From Deminuibacter sp966424055 (GTDB lineage: Bacteria > Bacteroidota > Bacteroidia > Chitinophagales > Chitinophagaceae), in NCBI GenBank assembly GCA_966424055.1, contig CBJLMB010000022.1, forward strand, positions 35,607-99,606: a DNA stretch of 64,000 nt, in the 5' to 3' direction. The position numbers and the translations under genes are program-made. Below are positions 1-8,847 of the stretch, one piece after another (position 1 is the stretch's first letter; every line of letters begins with the position of its first letter). Under the pieces are notes generated by a model. That model was given only the letters and a program-made list of their open reading frames with translations, was not told the DNA's origin and did no database searches.

Positions 1-167
1 ATATTGTCCCAGAAAAAACTATACCGTAGCCATCCTGCAGGTTCACCGGAAAAGGCAACCAGTATTTCATTGTGCTGTATTTTTTTTGACAGGATATCGC
101 CGGACAGCAGCCCGTCGTATTGCAGCAGCCATTGCAGGTCTTCCTGTTGTGCATACGCAATAGTCAT
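1..167 (-). CDS. Partial GNAT-like N-acetyltransferase (N-terminus)
   Basis: An ATG at 167 on the minus strand opens 55 codons that run off the left edge. The peptide begins MTIAYAQQEDLQWLLQYD and continues with an ILVAF-SGEPAGWLRYSFFWDN stretch. A long helix followed by a beta strand carrying 'I-V-A-F...P-A-G-W-L-R' is typical of the N-terminal third of GNAT acetyltransferases, which move an acetyl group from acetyl-CoA to an amine. The acetyl-CoA-binding motif A would lie outside the window, so the family is inferred from the start only and no substrate can be named. Confidence 0.55.
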   Translation of the reverse strand, partial: MTIAYAQQEDLQWLLQYDGLLSGDILSKKIQHNEILVAFSGEPAGWLRYSFFWDN

Positions 168-245
168 AACCTTGTTTTTATGCTGTTTACAAAGCTACTG
201 ATATTGCAGAGAATAGTTGAATGGTAAACTATTTCCTGGTATACC

Positions 246-1778
246 TCAATGTAATGTTTTCCGTATGCGTTTTACAGAAAAATGGCTGAATACCGCTTTC
301 CCTTTACGGGCAAACAAAGCAATATTGCCCTGCTGTTGCAGTGGGAATACCAGGTTGGTGAGCGTGTAGGCGCCATTGTCGGCAAATACTTCTACCAGGC
401 ATTGATCTACCAGTATTTTTACATGCAGTGTTGTTGCTGCCTGGCGGAGCATGACACTATCTGTACCGGAAAAATGCGGACTAAAATCTGTACGGCCAGA
501 CAGGGTGCGGTCAATTATCAGTCGCCGGGTATCGGGATGAAAGCTGATTTTCGTTTGCTCCTCCCCGCTTTTGAGTACAGAGATACCAGCTTCTGCACCC
601 GGAGAAACAGCCAGGTCAAAAGAAATTTCAGCGGAAGAAGCCTGCAGGTTCAATGTTCTTTCTTCTTCCTGCAAAGTAAAGCTGGCTGGCGTATTCAGTG
701 GCTGTGCATATTGTTCCAGCTGTTTTACCGGCAATTGTAACAGGTAGTAATGGCTGCCTTCCTTGCGCAATTGCAGGGTGCGGGGCACAGTATACAATCC
801 CCTGAAGCCCTTGGTAGGTATATCACCGCCGTAGCGTCCGTCACTGGCCCAGCTGATCATAACCGGTTTACCAGGCAGGTTGTTATAGGTAATACCTGCA
901 TAATGATCTTTTCCATAATCAACATACAAGGGGTAATCCTGTGGCAGTGCCGTGAACTGCTGTCCATCAAAATTCCCTACAAAATATTGCATTCCTGTAT
1001 AATCTTTCTGCGGATGACCGGTTGAAACCGTAAGCACCCAGTATTTTTCTGTGCTTCCTTCCACTGGTACTTCAAATAAATCGGGGCATTCCCATATATT
1101 GTGCACATTGCCTTTGTGGCCAAACTCGTTCAGGTATTGCCATTGCTTCAGGTTGGCAGAGGCGTACAGCATTACTTTATACTGGTCTGGTTTCACCACA
1201 ACCATGATCCATTTTTTACCCGGTTCATACCAGAAGATTTTCGGGTCGCGAAATTCTTTTGCCTGTATATCCAGCACGGGATTACCTGTGTACTGCTGCC
1301 AGTGTAAACCACCGTCAATGCTATAAGCCAGGTTCTGATGCTGCAGCAGGTGTTCCCCTTTTTTGTCTACATGACCTGTGTACATCGCTATCAGCGGCAT
1401 ACGGCCGGCGGGTGCAAAGCCGGTGGTATTGAAACTGTCAACTGCTGCACTGCCACTGAAGATCATGGTAACAGAACTGTCTTTGCCGGAGAACTCAGGT
1501 ATGGCCAGAGGCAGCTGTTTCCAGGCAAACAGGTCTGTACTTACTGCATGCGACCAGCTCATATGCCCCCATTTATCGCTGTAAGGATTGTACTGGCTGA
1601 ATAAATGATATTGCCCCTTATAAAAAACCAGCCCGTTGGGATCATTGATCCAGTTGGAATCTGTGGTAAAATGATACAAAGGCCGGTAGGTATTGGTTTG
1701 TGCATGCACAGCAGTAAACACCCATAACAAAATTGCTGTCAGGATGACACCTGAAAAGTTCCTGTATTTCATTATCAT
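246..1778 (-). CDS. Secreted GH32 fructan/sucrose hydrolase
   Basis: A 510-residue protein with a signal peptide ending near residue 26 (TAVHAQ). It has the GH32 five-bladed propeller followed by a C-terminal beta-sandwich. The three catalytic blocks are visible: W-I-N-D-P-N-G with the nucleophile Asp46, F-R-D-P with transition-state stabiliser Asp178, and W-E-C-P-D with acid/base Glu230. The family hydrolyses beta-fructofuranosyl bonds (levan, inulin, sucrose). Length is normal. Translation may start at 1778 or two codons later at 1772; both give a good signal peptide. No transporter or SusC/D pair adjoins it, so it stands alone here. Exo or endo specificity cannot be told from sequence. Confidence 0.92.
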   Translation of the reverse strand: MIMKYRNFSGVILTAILLWVFTAVHAQTNTYRPLYHFTTDSNWINDPNGLVFYKGQYHLFSQYNPYSDKWGHMSWSHAVSTDLFAWKQLPLAIPEFSGKDSSVTMIFSGSAAVDSFNTTGFAPAGRMPLIAMYTGHVDKKGEHLLQHQNLAYSIDGGLHWQQYTGNPVLDIQAKEFRDPKIFWYEPGKKWIMVVVKPDQYKVMLYASANLKQWQYLNEFGHKGNVHNIWECPDLFEVPVEGSTEKYWVLTVSTGHPQKDYTGMQYFVGNFDGQQFTALPQDYPLYVDYGKDHYAGITYNNLPGKPVMISWASDGRYGGDIPTKGFRGLYTVPRTLQLRKEGSHYYLLQLPVKQLEQYAQPLNTPASFTLQEEERTLNLQASSAEISFDLAVSPGAEAGISVLKSGEEQTKISFHPDTRRLIIDRTLSGRTDFSPHFSGTDSVMLRQAATTLHVKILVDQCLVEVFADNGAYTLTNLVFPLQQQGNIALFARKGKAVFSHFSVKRIRKTLH

Positions 1779-1858
1779 GGCTGATTAAATGAACGGTAAA
1801 AAATAGCTGCCCAATAAAATGAACAGGCTTATGCTGTTTCAGGGGCCGGTATTGTCAT

Positions 1859-2215
1859 TCAGGGTACATGCCTGCCATTTTCAGGACCTTCCAGTGTGAG
1901 CGTGTAACCATTGGGGGTGGCCAGCTGCAGCATCCAGAACCCGGCAGGATGTGGCTGCGGCAGTGTTATAATTTCAAGTCCCTGCTCCGCAGCCCTTCGG
2001 TAGGCGGCCTGTATATTGTCTACTTCCATCTGCCAGTGCAGGTCTCCCGGTGGCACCATTTCTGCCGATTTCTGCAAGCCAAACAATACCTGGTTACACT
2101 GTACCGCAATAAACCCGCTTACTGTTTTCTGGGCGGTGAAGCCCATCGCAGCATAAAAAGCTATTTCAGCTTCTATATTTTGCACGGGAAGAATTGGCAA
2201 CAGACGTTTGAACAT
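1859..2215 (-). CDS. VOC-superfamily (glyoxalase/bleomycin-resistance-like) protein
   Basis: A 118-residue cytoplasmic protein with one beta-alpha-beta-beta-beta VOC repeat pair. It opens with a 'LLPILPVQNIEAEIAFYAAMGF' type strand-helix and ends with a 'GFWMLQLATPNGYTLTLEGP' type strand pair. Such proteins form metal-dependent or metal-free dimers acting as dioxygenases, isomerases or ligand-binding resistance proteins. The usual C-terminal metal Glu may be present in the LTLEG segment. It is divergent from the serine hydrolase at 2447 across a 231-bp spacer. The substrate is unknown. Confidence 0.8.
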   Translation of the reverse strand: MFKRLLPILPVQNIEAEIAFYAAMGFTAQKTVSGFIAVQCNQVLFGLQKSAEMVPPGDLHWQMEVDNIQAAYRRAAEQGLEIITLPQPHPAGFWMLQLATPNGYTLTLEGPENGRHVP

Positions 2216-2446
2216 GGGCAGATAAACTAAATATAGCTGACAAATAGTTAGCCCTTACACACAAAAAGTTTGCAAGCAGGGCATTGAACCAAATATAGGG
2301 CAAATTTTGAAGATGCAGGGTAATGTATGATGTACGGTACAACCCATGGCAGTTGTACATTGTGTCTGCATGTTTAATTCTTACAGCAGATAGCGGTATA
2401 TTCGCCGGCGTGTTTGCGATCATAAATGCTATGTTAAAATAAGCCG

Positions 2447-3949
2447 ATGAAAAAATTATACTTGCTTTTGTTACTGGGCAGTTGTTTATCCGGGGCAAAA
2501 AAACTCGCTGCGCAGCAAGAAGCACCGCAGCTACAGCCGTTGCTGCCAGTGATAGACGGTATGTTCAGGGATTTTGCTGTGCAAAATCATTTGCCGGGAG
2601 TAGCCTATGGTATTGTTTACCGCGGGCAGCTGATCAAAACAGGGGCTTACGGTGATGCAGAAATCAGCCGGCATATTGCAGCCGGCAGCAATACCTGTTT
2701 CCGTATTGCTTCTATGAGCAAAAGTTTTACGGCCATGGCCATCCTGCAATTGCGGGATAAGGGCAAACTGCAACTCGATGCACCTGCTTATACCTATGTA
2801 CCTGAAATGCACCACTGGAAGATGCTGACAACAGATGCTGAACCCGTCACAGTACGTGAGCTGCTTTCGCATAACGCGGGCTTTCCTGAAGACAATCCCT
2901 GGGGCGACCGCCAGTTGTCTTTACCCGAAAAGGAGTTTAAACAGTTTCTGCAAAAAGGCGTCTCTTTTTCCCATACACCGGGAGAGGCCTATGAATACAG
3001 CAACCTGGGCTTTACCATCCTGGGACAGATCATCACGAATGTTTCGGGCGAAGCTTACCAGGACTATATTACACATCATATACTGCAACCCCTCGGTATG
3101 AACCATACTTACTGGGAATACAGTAAAGTGCCCGCTGATGAGCTGGCGCATGGTTACCGCTGGCTCAACAATACCTGGGTTGAACAGCCCATGCTGCATG
3201 ATGGCGCTTACGGGGCTATGGGCGGACTGATCACCACCATCGATGATTTTGCCAGGTATATGCTGCTGTTCCTGCAGGCCTGGCCTGCACGGGATGGCGC
3301 AGAAACAGGGCCGTTGAAAAGAAGTTCTTTACGCGAAATGCAGCAGCCTAAAAATTTCAGCAGTTTCAATCCTGACAATACCTATAGCGACGGGCGCCGC
3401 TCTCCTTCCCTGGCACAATACAGCTATGGTCTTCGCTGGACAAAAGACGGAGAAGACCGAACCTTTATCGGTCATACAGGCGGCCTGCCCGGTTTTGGCA
3501 GTCACTGGTATATTATGCCTGAATACCAGCTGGGCATTGTTGCTTTCGGTAATGGCACTTATGCCCCCATGAGCAGGATCGATGTACGGGTGCTTGATAC
3601 ACTAATACGCGCAGCCCATCTGCCTAAATATACTGTACCGCCTTCGGCTATACTGGTAAAAAGGCAACAACAATTGCTCGCTTTTTTGCCAGACTGGAAG
3701 AATGCAGAAGCTAGTACCGTGTTCGCTGAAAACTTTTTTGCCGATTACCTGATCGAACCACTACGCAGGCAAACACAGCAGGCTTTTGCTGCCATAGGCA
3801 CCATACAATCAACAGGCACCATAGTACCGGAAAATAACCTGCGTGGCGCTTTTGAAATAACCGGTACCAGGGGTAAGCTGGTGATCAGTTTCACGCTTTC
3901 GCCGGAGGCTGAACCTAAGATACAGGCGTTTGGGTGTAGTGTCCGGTAG
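2447..3949 (+). CDS. Secreted class C beta-lactamase-like serine hydrolase
   Basis: A 500-residue protein with a signal peptide ending around residue 22 (KKLAAQQ). The serine beta-lactamase/transpeptidase fold is shown by S89-M-S-K92, a Tyr-Ser-Asn motif near residue 185 (YEYSNLGF), and an H-T-G-G box near residue 345 that stands in for KTG. It ends with an extra beta-rich C-terminal domain of about 100 residues, common in Bacteroidota members. Relatives are D-aminopeptidases, esterases and penicillin-binding proteins; true beta-lactam resistance cannot be assumed. It acts in the periplasm or outside the cell. A run of degenerate repeats follows the stop codon. Confidence 0.88.
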   Translation: MKKLYLLLLLGSCLSGAKKLAAQQEAPQLQPLLPVIDGMFRDFAVQNHLPGVAYGIVYRGQLIKTGAYGDAEISRHIAAGSNTCFRIASMSKSFTAMAILQLRDKGKLQLDAPAYTYVPEMHHWKMLTTDAEPVTVRELLSHNAGFPEDNPWGDRQLSLPEKEFKQFLQKGVSFSHTPGEAYEYSNLGFTILGQIITNVSGEAYQDYITHHILQPLGMNHTYWEYSKVPADELAHGYRWLNNTWVEQPMLHDGAYGAMGGLITTIDDFARYMLLFLQAWPARDGAETGPLKRSSLREMQQPKNFSSFNPDNTYSDGRRSPSLAQYSYGLRWTKDGEDRTFIGHTGGLPGFGSHWYIMPEYQLGIVAFGNGTYAPMSRIDVRVLDTLIRAAHLPKYTVPPSAILVKRQQQLLAFLPDWKNAEASTVFAENFFADYLIEPLRRQTQQAFAAIGTIQSTGTIVPENNLRGAFEITGTRGKLVISFTLSPEAEPKIQAFGCSVR

Positions 3950-4110
3950 TGTCATTGTTCCAGGGGTTAATTGTTCCAGGAGTTCAAGGGACAATTGTTT
4001 CAAGGGTTCAATTGGTTCAAGAGTTCAATTGTTTCAGGGGTTGATTATTTTATGGTTTGATTGTTCAAGGGTTTGATTGTTCAAGGGGTTGATGGATGGA
4101 TGGTTTTGTA
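3950..4110. repeat. Degenerate short tandem repeats after the serine hydrolase gene
   Basis: About eight imperfect copies of a roughly 20-nt word built on 'attgttcaagggttga' occupy most of the spacer between the genes ending at 3949 and starting at 4138. Copies differ by single substitutions (tttcagggg, ttcaagagt, ttccagggg). The same word style recurs at 40425-40500. No ORF of substance overlaps it. Confidence 0.8.
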
Positions 4111-4137
4111 GTGCTTTTGTTTTAATACTGCAGTAGT

Positions 4138-4833
4138 ATGTTATTGACAGGGGAAGAATACAAACATGCGCGGCTGGTAAAGCTGGGGATGCTGGCGATG
4201 GAGGAAGAAGCGCGCCTGCTGGCGGAATGGATCAGCCATGGTTACCGGGTGCGGGTGGCTGATATTATCTGCCGGTTGCCAGAGGCCGCCGGTGATGGAA
4301 AGGTATTGCTGACAGTTTGCCTTGACAGCGAAGCAGACCGGCTGCAATTTGAAGTAAAAGGCAAATTCATTCCCAGTAAGCGAATGCAGCAGGCTGTGGC
4401 CGATCAGTTTAAAACGATTGTACAACAAATAATAGAAGAGAACCCGGAATCCGCAGCAAAGCTCTCCCCTTGTCTTACACATGCGCTATGGGTGGATTTT
4501 GCTTCTTTTGAATCCCGCGCCAAACTGGAGGCCAATACCAGTGTTCCGCAGGATGCTATTGCAGCACTTGAGGCGCAGATCGCTGATACCCGGCTCTGGC
4601 TTATTACCAACCGGTACAGCCTATTGCCTGTTTTCTTCCTGCATACTGAACAGCAGGTGAAAGAATATTCCAATAACGGCGTAAAGGAAAAATGGGCCGC
4701 CATGTATTTTTCATTGCTGCAGCCTTTTGATGAGTTTGGCTATTTCAAGAAAGATGATTTTTCTATCCTGCTCGACAGCAAGGAAAATTTTGATACCCAT
4801 TACGGTGGCAACTGGTATTATTATTACAAATAG
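4138..4833 (+). CDS. Hypothetical protein, 231 residues
   Basis: I do not recognise this family. The protein has no signal peptide or membrane segment. It is acidic and largely helical in its first 60 residues (MLLTGEEYKHARLVKLG...). Alternating strands and helices follow, and it ends in an aromatic tail (GGNWYYYYK). The ATG at 4138 is the first in frame and lies just after the repeat-filled spacer. It is followed by the sensor kinase gene 90 bp downstream on the same strand, but each has its own likely promoter. Coding potential looks real from length and composition; no function is offered. Confidence 0.75.
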   Translation: MLLTGEEYKHARLVKLGMLAMEEEARLLAEWISHGYRVRVADIICRLPEAAGDGKVLLTVCLDSEADRLQFEVKGKFIPSKRMQQAVADQFKTIVQQIIEENPESAAKLSPCLTHALWVDFASFESRAKLEANTSVPQDAIAALEAQIADTRLWLITNRYSLLPVFFLHTEQQVKEYSNNGVKEKWAAMYFSLLQPFDEFGYFKKDDFSILLDSKENFDTHYGGNWYYYYK

Positions 4834-4898
4834 AACATGTATGCTGCATTTTAATGTTTAATATCGCCTTCCCACCCGCTTTCGTTGAACAATAAGTT

Positions 4899-4906
4899 TA
4901 TATTTG
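4899..4906 (+). promoter_or_regulatory. Bacteroidota -7 promoter box upstream of the sensor kinase
   Basis: TATATTTG matches the TAnnTTTG consensus of the Bacteroidota housekeeping sigma factor exactly. It lies 17 bp before the ATG at 4924, which would give a very short leader. A -33 TTTG at ideal spacing is not obvious, so the assignment rests on the -7 box alone. Confidence 0.4.
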
Positions 4907-4923
4907 TTTACCGCATCAACCTC

Positions 4924-5802
4924 ATGTACCGTTTACTGCTCATTTGTTTTGCCTGTTTGTGTCCATACCCTTTGTTCTCACATGATGGGTTCCTATTCCG
5001 CTATATTAACCTGCCGGAAGCATTGCAGGATGCCAATATCAATGAAGCAGTGGCCGATAGTCATGGTATGCTTTGGTTTTATACCAGTCATGGCTTGAAC
5101 CGTTACGACGGGGCGCAGCTGCTTACTTTTAACCTCGTAACACAGCCTTCTGTCCTGGAAAATTCGATCGTGCATTTGTATGCTGACAAGACCGATCATC
5201 TCTGGATAGGCACACAAAATGGTCTTATCCGTTTCGACCTGAAAAGCTGGACCACCAGCAGGATACAGCCCGTAGCGGTAAGAGGTGCTGCTACTACACG
5301 GCCCTTATCGGTAAGAACCATCAATGAAGGACTGGATGGTACTATATACATCGGCACAGACAATGCATTGGTGTACCGCGTAGAGCAAGACGGGTTGGTG
5401 CAGGCAGCCGATTTGCATGACTTGTTTCCCGGTGCGGAAAGCAGTATACCTGTTGACCTGGTAACAGAACCTGCAGCCGGTTCACTATGGGCAGTATGCA
5501 ATGGCCGGTTTGTTCTGCTGCGGAAAAATAAGAATGGGTACACCAAAGCGGCGTTTTATCCTATGCCCACACTGAAAGGACAGATCAGCAGCCAGGTATG
5601 TTTTCTGTCCTCAGGCAAAATATTATTCTATGTTGAACGGCAGGGCATTTACACCTGGGATGGCAATGCTGCACACCAGGCCACCCGGCTGGTAATATCC
5701 CTGGGGCGATTCACTGGTCCATGCGGGAAGGGCACATTTTATGCGGCTTGCAGCCAACCGGCTGGGCATACTGGTGAACAAACATATTTTCTTCACGTAT
5801 AA
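4924..5802 (+). CDS. Propeller-sensor histidine kinase, N-terminal part (frameshifted)
   Basis: This is the first part of a hybrid-type sensor. A signal peptide (MYRLLLICFACLCPYPLFS) is followed by two-component-regulator propeller repeats such as 'GMLWFYTSHGLNRYDG' and 'DHLWIGTQNGLIRFD'. These build an extracytoplasmic ligand-binding beta-propeller. The ATG at 4924 is preferred over the TTG at 4885 because it begins the signal peptide. The frame is lost near a run of four Gs at 5703-5706 and then reads a short unrelated tail to the stop at 5800. Removing one G restores a continuous protein of about 1,000 residues with the ORF ending at 7936. It may be a sequencing error, phase variation or a recent mutation. 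Confidence 0.85.
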   Translation: MYRLLLICFACLCPYPLFSHDGFLFRYINLPEALQDANINEAVADSHGMLWFYTSHGLNRYDGAQLLTFNLVTQPSVLENSIVHLYADKTDHLWIGTQNGLIRFDLKSWTTSRIQPVAVRGAATTRPLSVRTINEGLDGTIYIGTDNALVYRVEQDGLVQAADLHDLFPGAESSIPVDLVTEPAAGSLWAVCNGRFVLLRKNKNGYTKAAFYPMPTLKGQISSQVCFLSSGKILFYVERQGIYTWDGNAAHQATRLVISLGRFTGPCGKGTFYAACSQPAGHTGEQTYFLHV

Positions 5803-7936
5803 CACCAGTAATGGGAAAATGGAAGAGTCGGAAGCGGTGTTGTCTGATAATTTTTCTCATTACCGTGTAACCTGTGTATCTGGTAACAATGGAAAATACT
5901 ATATCACATTCGATAAAGGCATTGCAGAGCTGCAGCTGGTAAGCACGGCTTTTGTCAATTTTTTGTACAGTGCTTCTTCTGAAGAAGCCCCGCACAGCAT
6001 TCGCTATATATACAAAAATTCGGACAGTCTGCTGTATACCACTTCCTATAAAGAAGGCTTTATCCGGTTAAATGAAGCAACCGGTGAAAAAACAAAACTA
6101 TCAGGCAAATTTGTATACACACTGTTGCCCTGGCGGCCAGGGAAATGGCTGCTGGCCACAGAAGGCGATGGCTTGCAATGGTTCGATACAGCCACCGGGT
6201 TGCTGAAGCCGCTTGTATCAGGCATGAATGACGGCGACAACAAACTGCATCCGCCAGGTAAATATATCACCAGCCTGGCGCATGAAAATGATTCAATGAT
6301 ATGGGCAGGTACTTATATAGGTGCTTACCTCGTTAATGTGTACACCGGTGAAGCAAAAAGACCTTTTACAGGAGCCATGGCCGATGCATTCCGCCAGGCT
6401 AAAATATATGATATACAGGCGGCAGGCGGCAACAGGTATTTCTCCACAGGCAATGGCCTTTTTGCTGTACAACCCGCTACAGGTGCCGTAATACGGTTGC
6501 CGCGGGATGCAGACACTATTTATGCCGGTATTTCATTCTACAATCTTCGCCGGGTGAACAACGAATGGTGGGCCGCCACCAATGGCAGGGGTATACTGGT
6601 AATGGATGCCCACTGGCATCTGCTGCGCGAAATAAATACTGCCGGTGGACTGGCAGGCAATGAGGTGTACTCCATCCGGCAGCTGGGCAATTACATTATT
6701 GCAGGTACTGGACAGGGATTGAGCGTTATAGATATCCATACGGGCCGGATACATAATTATTCCCGGCTGGATAACCTGCCATCCAATGAATTCAATCACT
6801 CTGCAGTTTGCATATATGGCGATCGGATTTATATGGGCACCATCAACGGTATTACACAGTTCGATACGGCCACTATTGCCCAATATAATTACCAGGCCAG
6901 GATACCGGCCCTCTATTTTACCAGTTTCATCCAGGGCAACCGGTATGGGCTGTGGTCTGATTATACCCTTACCTATCGCCGGCCCGATGAACTGGACATC
7001 AGTGCAGGCACGCGTTTTTTCTCGCTCCGTTTCGGTGGCACTGACCAGGGGGTGGAAGAACTGAATTATTATTACCGCCTCTCAGACAAAGAAGCCTGGC
7101 AGGAAATTGGCCGGCAGCATGAGTTGAGCTTTGCCGGTATGGCACCAGGTAGCTACCGGCTGCAGGTGGCTGCTGCATTGCCGGGTAAAGCCCCCTTCCG
7201 CATTATGGCGGATATCAGGTTGCATGTACGGCCGGCTTTTTACCAAACCTGGTGGTTTATGTTGCTGTGCATAGCGGCATTGCTGTGTATAGTCATAGGG
7301 ATATTCCGCTACAGGATAAAACATTTGCTGAAAGAACAGCGCCTGCGCACCCAGATTGCCGGTGATTTGCATGATGAAGTAGGCAGCACACTTACGCGCA
7401 TTTATTTCCAGGCAGATGTGCTGGGCATGCAACAGAAAGATACACCACTGCTTGCCCCACTGCGGAAAATAGCCGATACCAGCAGGGAAGCGCTCAGCGT
7501 GATGAGTGATATGGTATGGTCTATCGATGCCCGTTTTGATACGGTGACCGATCTCATCAACCGCATCAAAGATTACCTGAACAAACTGCAGGATGAACTG
7601 GATATTGTGTGCATGTTTGAATTAAAAGGAAAGGATACTTCCAGGCCCTTAAGCCAGGTGCTGCGGCAGAACCTCTATCTTATTTTTAAAGAAGCGGTCA
7701 GCAATGCCGCCCGTTACAGCAGCGATGGGCAGTTAAAAGTGGTATTATCGTTTGACGATACTGTATTAGCCCTGCAGGTAAGTAATGCCGCCAGCGACAC
7801 AGTATCGCGTTTTAAAAACTACCAGGGTGGCAGGGGCATGGAGTACATGCAGCTGCGCGCCAAAAAAATACAAGGTAACCTGCAGGTAAAACGTGATGCT
7901 GCACAATTTGTGGTATACCTTGAGGTACCCCGGTGA
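5741..7936 (+). CDS. Propeller-sensor histidine kinase, C-terminal part (frameshifted)
   Basis: The reading frame is open from 5696, so the ATG at 5741 is only the first internal Met. The part contains the rest of the propeller, a Y_Y_Y immunoglobulin-like domain (about 6950-7220), a single membrane helix (WWFMLLCIAALLCIVIGIF, near 7250-7305) and the kinase. The H box is GDLHDEVGSTL, the HisKA_3 type that pairs with LuxR regulators. The ATPase domain has an N box (KEAVSNAARYS) and a glycine box (GGRGMEYMQLRAKKI). All kinase motifs are intact. The partner regulator starts 62 bp downstream. Confidence 0.88.
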   Translation: MRLAANRLGILVNKHIFFTYNTSNGKMEESEAVLSDNFSHYRVTCVSGNNGKYYITFDKGIAELQLVSTAFVNFLYSASSEEAPHSIRYIYKNSDSLLYTTSYKEGFIRLNEATGEKTKLSGKFVYTLLPWRPGKWLLATEGDGLQWFDTATGLLKPLVSGMNDGDNKLHPPGKYITSLAHENDSMIWAGTYIGAYLVNVYTGEAKRPFTGAMADAFRQAKIYDIQAAGGNRYFSTGNGLFAVQPATGAVIRLPRDADTIYAGISFYNLRRVNNEWWAATNGRGILVMDAHWHLLREINTAGGLAGNEVYSIRQLGNYIIAGTGQGLSVIDIHTGRIHNYSRLDNLPSNEFNHSAVCIYGDRIYMGTINGITQFDTATIAQYNYQARIPALYFTSFIQGNRYGLWSDYTLTYRRPDELDISAGTRFFSLRFGGTDQGVEELNYYYRLSDKEAWQEIGRQHELSFAGMAPGSYRLQVAAALPGKAPFRIMADIRLHVRPAFYQTWWFMLLCIAALLCIVIGIFRYRIKHLLKEQRLRTQIAGDLHDEVGSTLTRIYFQADVLGMQQKDTPLLAPLRKIADTSREALSVMSDMVWSIDARFDTVTDLINRIKDYLNKLQDELDIVCMFELKGKDTSRPLSQVLRQNLYLIFKEAVSNAARYSSDGQLKVVLSFDDTVLALQVSNAASDTVSRFKNYQGGRGMEYMQLRAKKIQGNLQVKRDAAQFVVYLEVPR

Positions 7937-7945
7937 ACAACAGGG

Positions 7946-7993
7946 CTCCCCCTAAATAGGGAGTACGTTTTGTTATAGATCCATACACCTTTG
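7946..7993 (+). promoter_or_regulatory. Operator-like box plus -7 element before the response regulator
   Basis: CCCTAAATAGGG at 7950-7961 is an inverted repeat (CCCTA-AA-TAGGG). It lies 27 nt (first base to first base, from GGG) upstream of CCTTTG at 7988-7993, which fits the end of a TAnnTTTG -7 element. The same arrangement recurs at 8750-8793 before the lipase gene. The regulator ATG at 7999 lies only 6 bp after the -7 box, so its transcript would be nearly leaderless. Confidence 0.55.
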
Positions 7994-7998
7994 TAATT

Positions 7999-8628
7999 AT
8001 GATACACCTGGGCATACTGGAAGATGATCCTGAAATCAGGAAAACACTGGTCGCTTTTTTCGCGAACCAGCCAGGTTTTTTCTGTGAAGTATCTGCTGCC
8101 ACTGTGGAAGCTTTTCTTGCGCAATGGCCGCAGGAGCTTCGGCTGGATATTGTGCTGGCAGATATTGGCCTGCCCGTTGTTTCCGGTATTAAAGCTGTGC
8201 CGCTGATAAAAAAACGTGCACCACGCTGCCAGGTAATGATGTTGACGGTATATGATGATCCTGATAAAATATTCCAGGCATTGTGTGCAGGTGCAACAGG
8301 CTACCTGCTGAAGCAGACACCCTTGCTGAAAATTAAAGAAGCAGTGACCATACTGCTGGAAGGTGGTGCACCCATGTCGCCGGGCATCGCGCGCAAGGTA
8401 GTGGCCTATTTCAACCCTAAGTCGACAGAAGAACTACAGGAAAAAATAACACCGCGGGAGGCGCAGATATTACAAGCCATCGAAGAAGGACTGACCAATA
8501 AAGAGGTGGCCATACGCCTGAGTATTTCTACCGAAACAGTGAAATCGCATATCAAGAATATTTACCAGAAGCTGGAAGTGAACAGTCGTCATGCGCTGAT
8601 CAAAGGAAATTATACGCGTAAAAAATAG
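7999..8628 (+). CDS. LuxR/NarL-family response regulator
   Basis: A 209-residue regulator. The receiver domain (residues 1-120) has the acidic pair Asp9/Asp10, phospho-acceptor Asp55 (LADIGLP), Thr83 and Lys105, all in the expected places. The C-terminal LuxR helix-turn-helix (residues 145-205) shows 'TPREAQILQAIEEGLTNKEV' then 'STETVKSHIKNIYQKL'. It is the partner of the propeller kinase just upstream, whose HisKA_3 domain is of the matching class. Likely targets are its own promoter and the lipase gene, which share a box. Function in transcription activation is inferred from the family. Confidence 0.93.
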   Translation: MIHLGILEDDPEIRKTLVAFFANQPGFFCEVSAATVEAFLAQWPQELRLDIVLADIGLPVVSGIKAVPLIKKRAPRCQVMMLTVYDDPDKIFQALCAGATGYLLKQTPLLKIKEAVTILLEGGAPMSPGIARKVVAYFNPKSTEELQEKITPREAQILQAIEEGLTNKEVAIRLSISTETVKSHIKNIYQKLEVNSRHALIKGNYTRKK

Positions 8629-8747
8629 TTTCTCGCGGAATGCGCGGAAATACGTCGAAGACCTGTTATAAAAAACATCTAGTATATGTCCTTTTTTTTT
8701 CCAATTCCCCATTCCCAAACTCTAATTACCAATCCCTGAACCCCGAT

Positions 8748-8793
8748 CCCCCCAAATAGGGATAGCACCGCTTGCTGCAATAGCGTTCCTTTG
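8748..8793 (+). promoter_or_regulatory. Operator-like box plus -7 element before the lipase gene
   Basis: CCCCAAATAGGGA at 8750-8762 matches the box at 7950 in all but one base. It is followed at the same 27-nt distance by CCTTTG (8788-8793). The intervening sequences do not match, so this is conserved architecture rather than duplicated DNA. It probably drives the 8848-11693 gene group under control of the adjacent response regulator. Confidence 0.55.
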
Positions 8794-8847
8794 CGTTGGA
8801 AACCCGGCTGCAGGTTGATCATTCCTTAGCCTTTAAATTCAATATAC

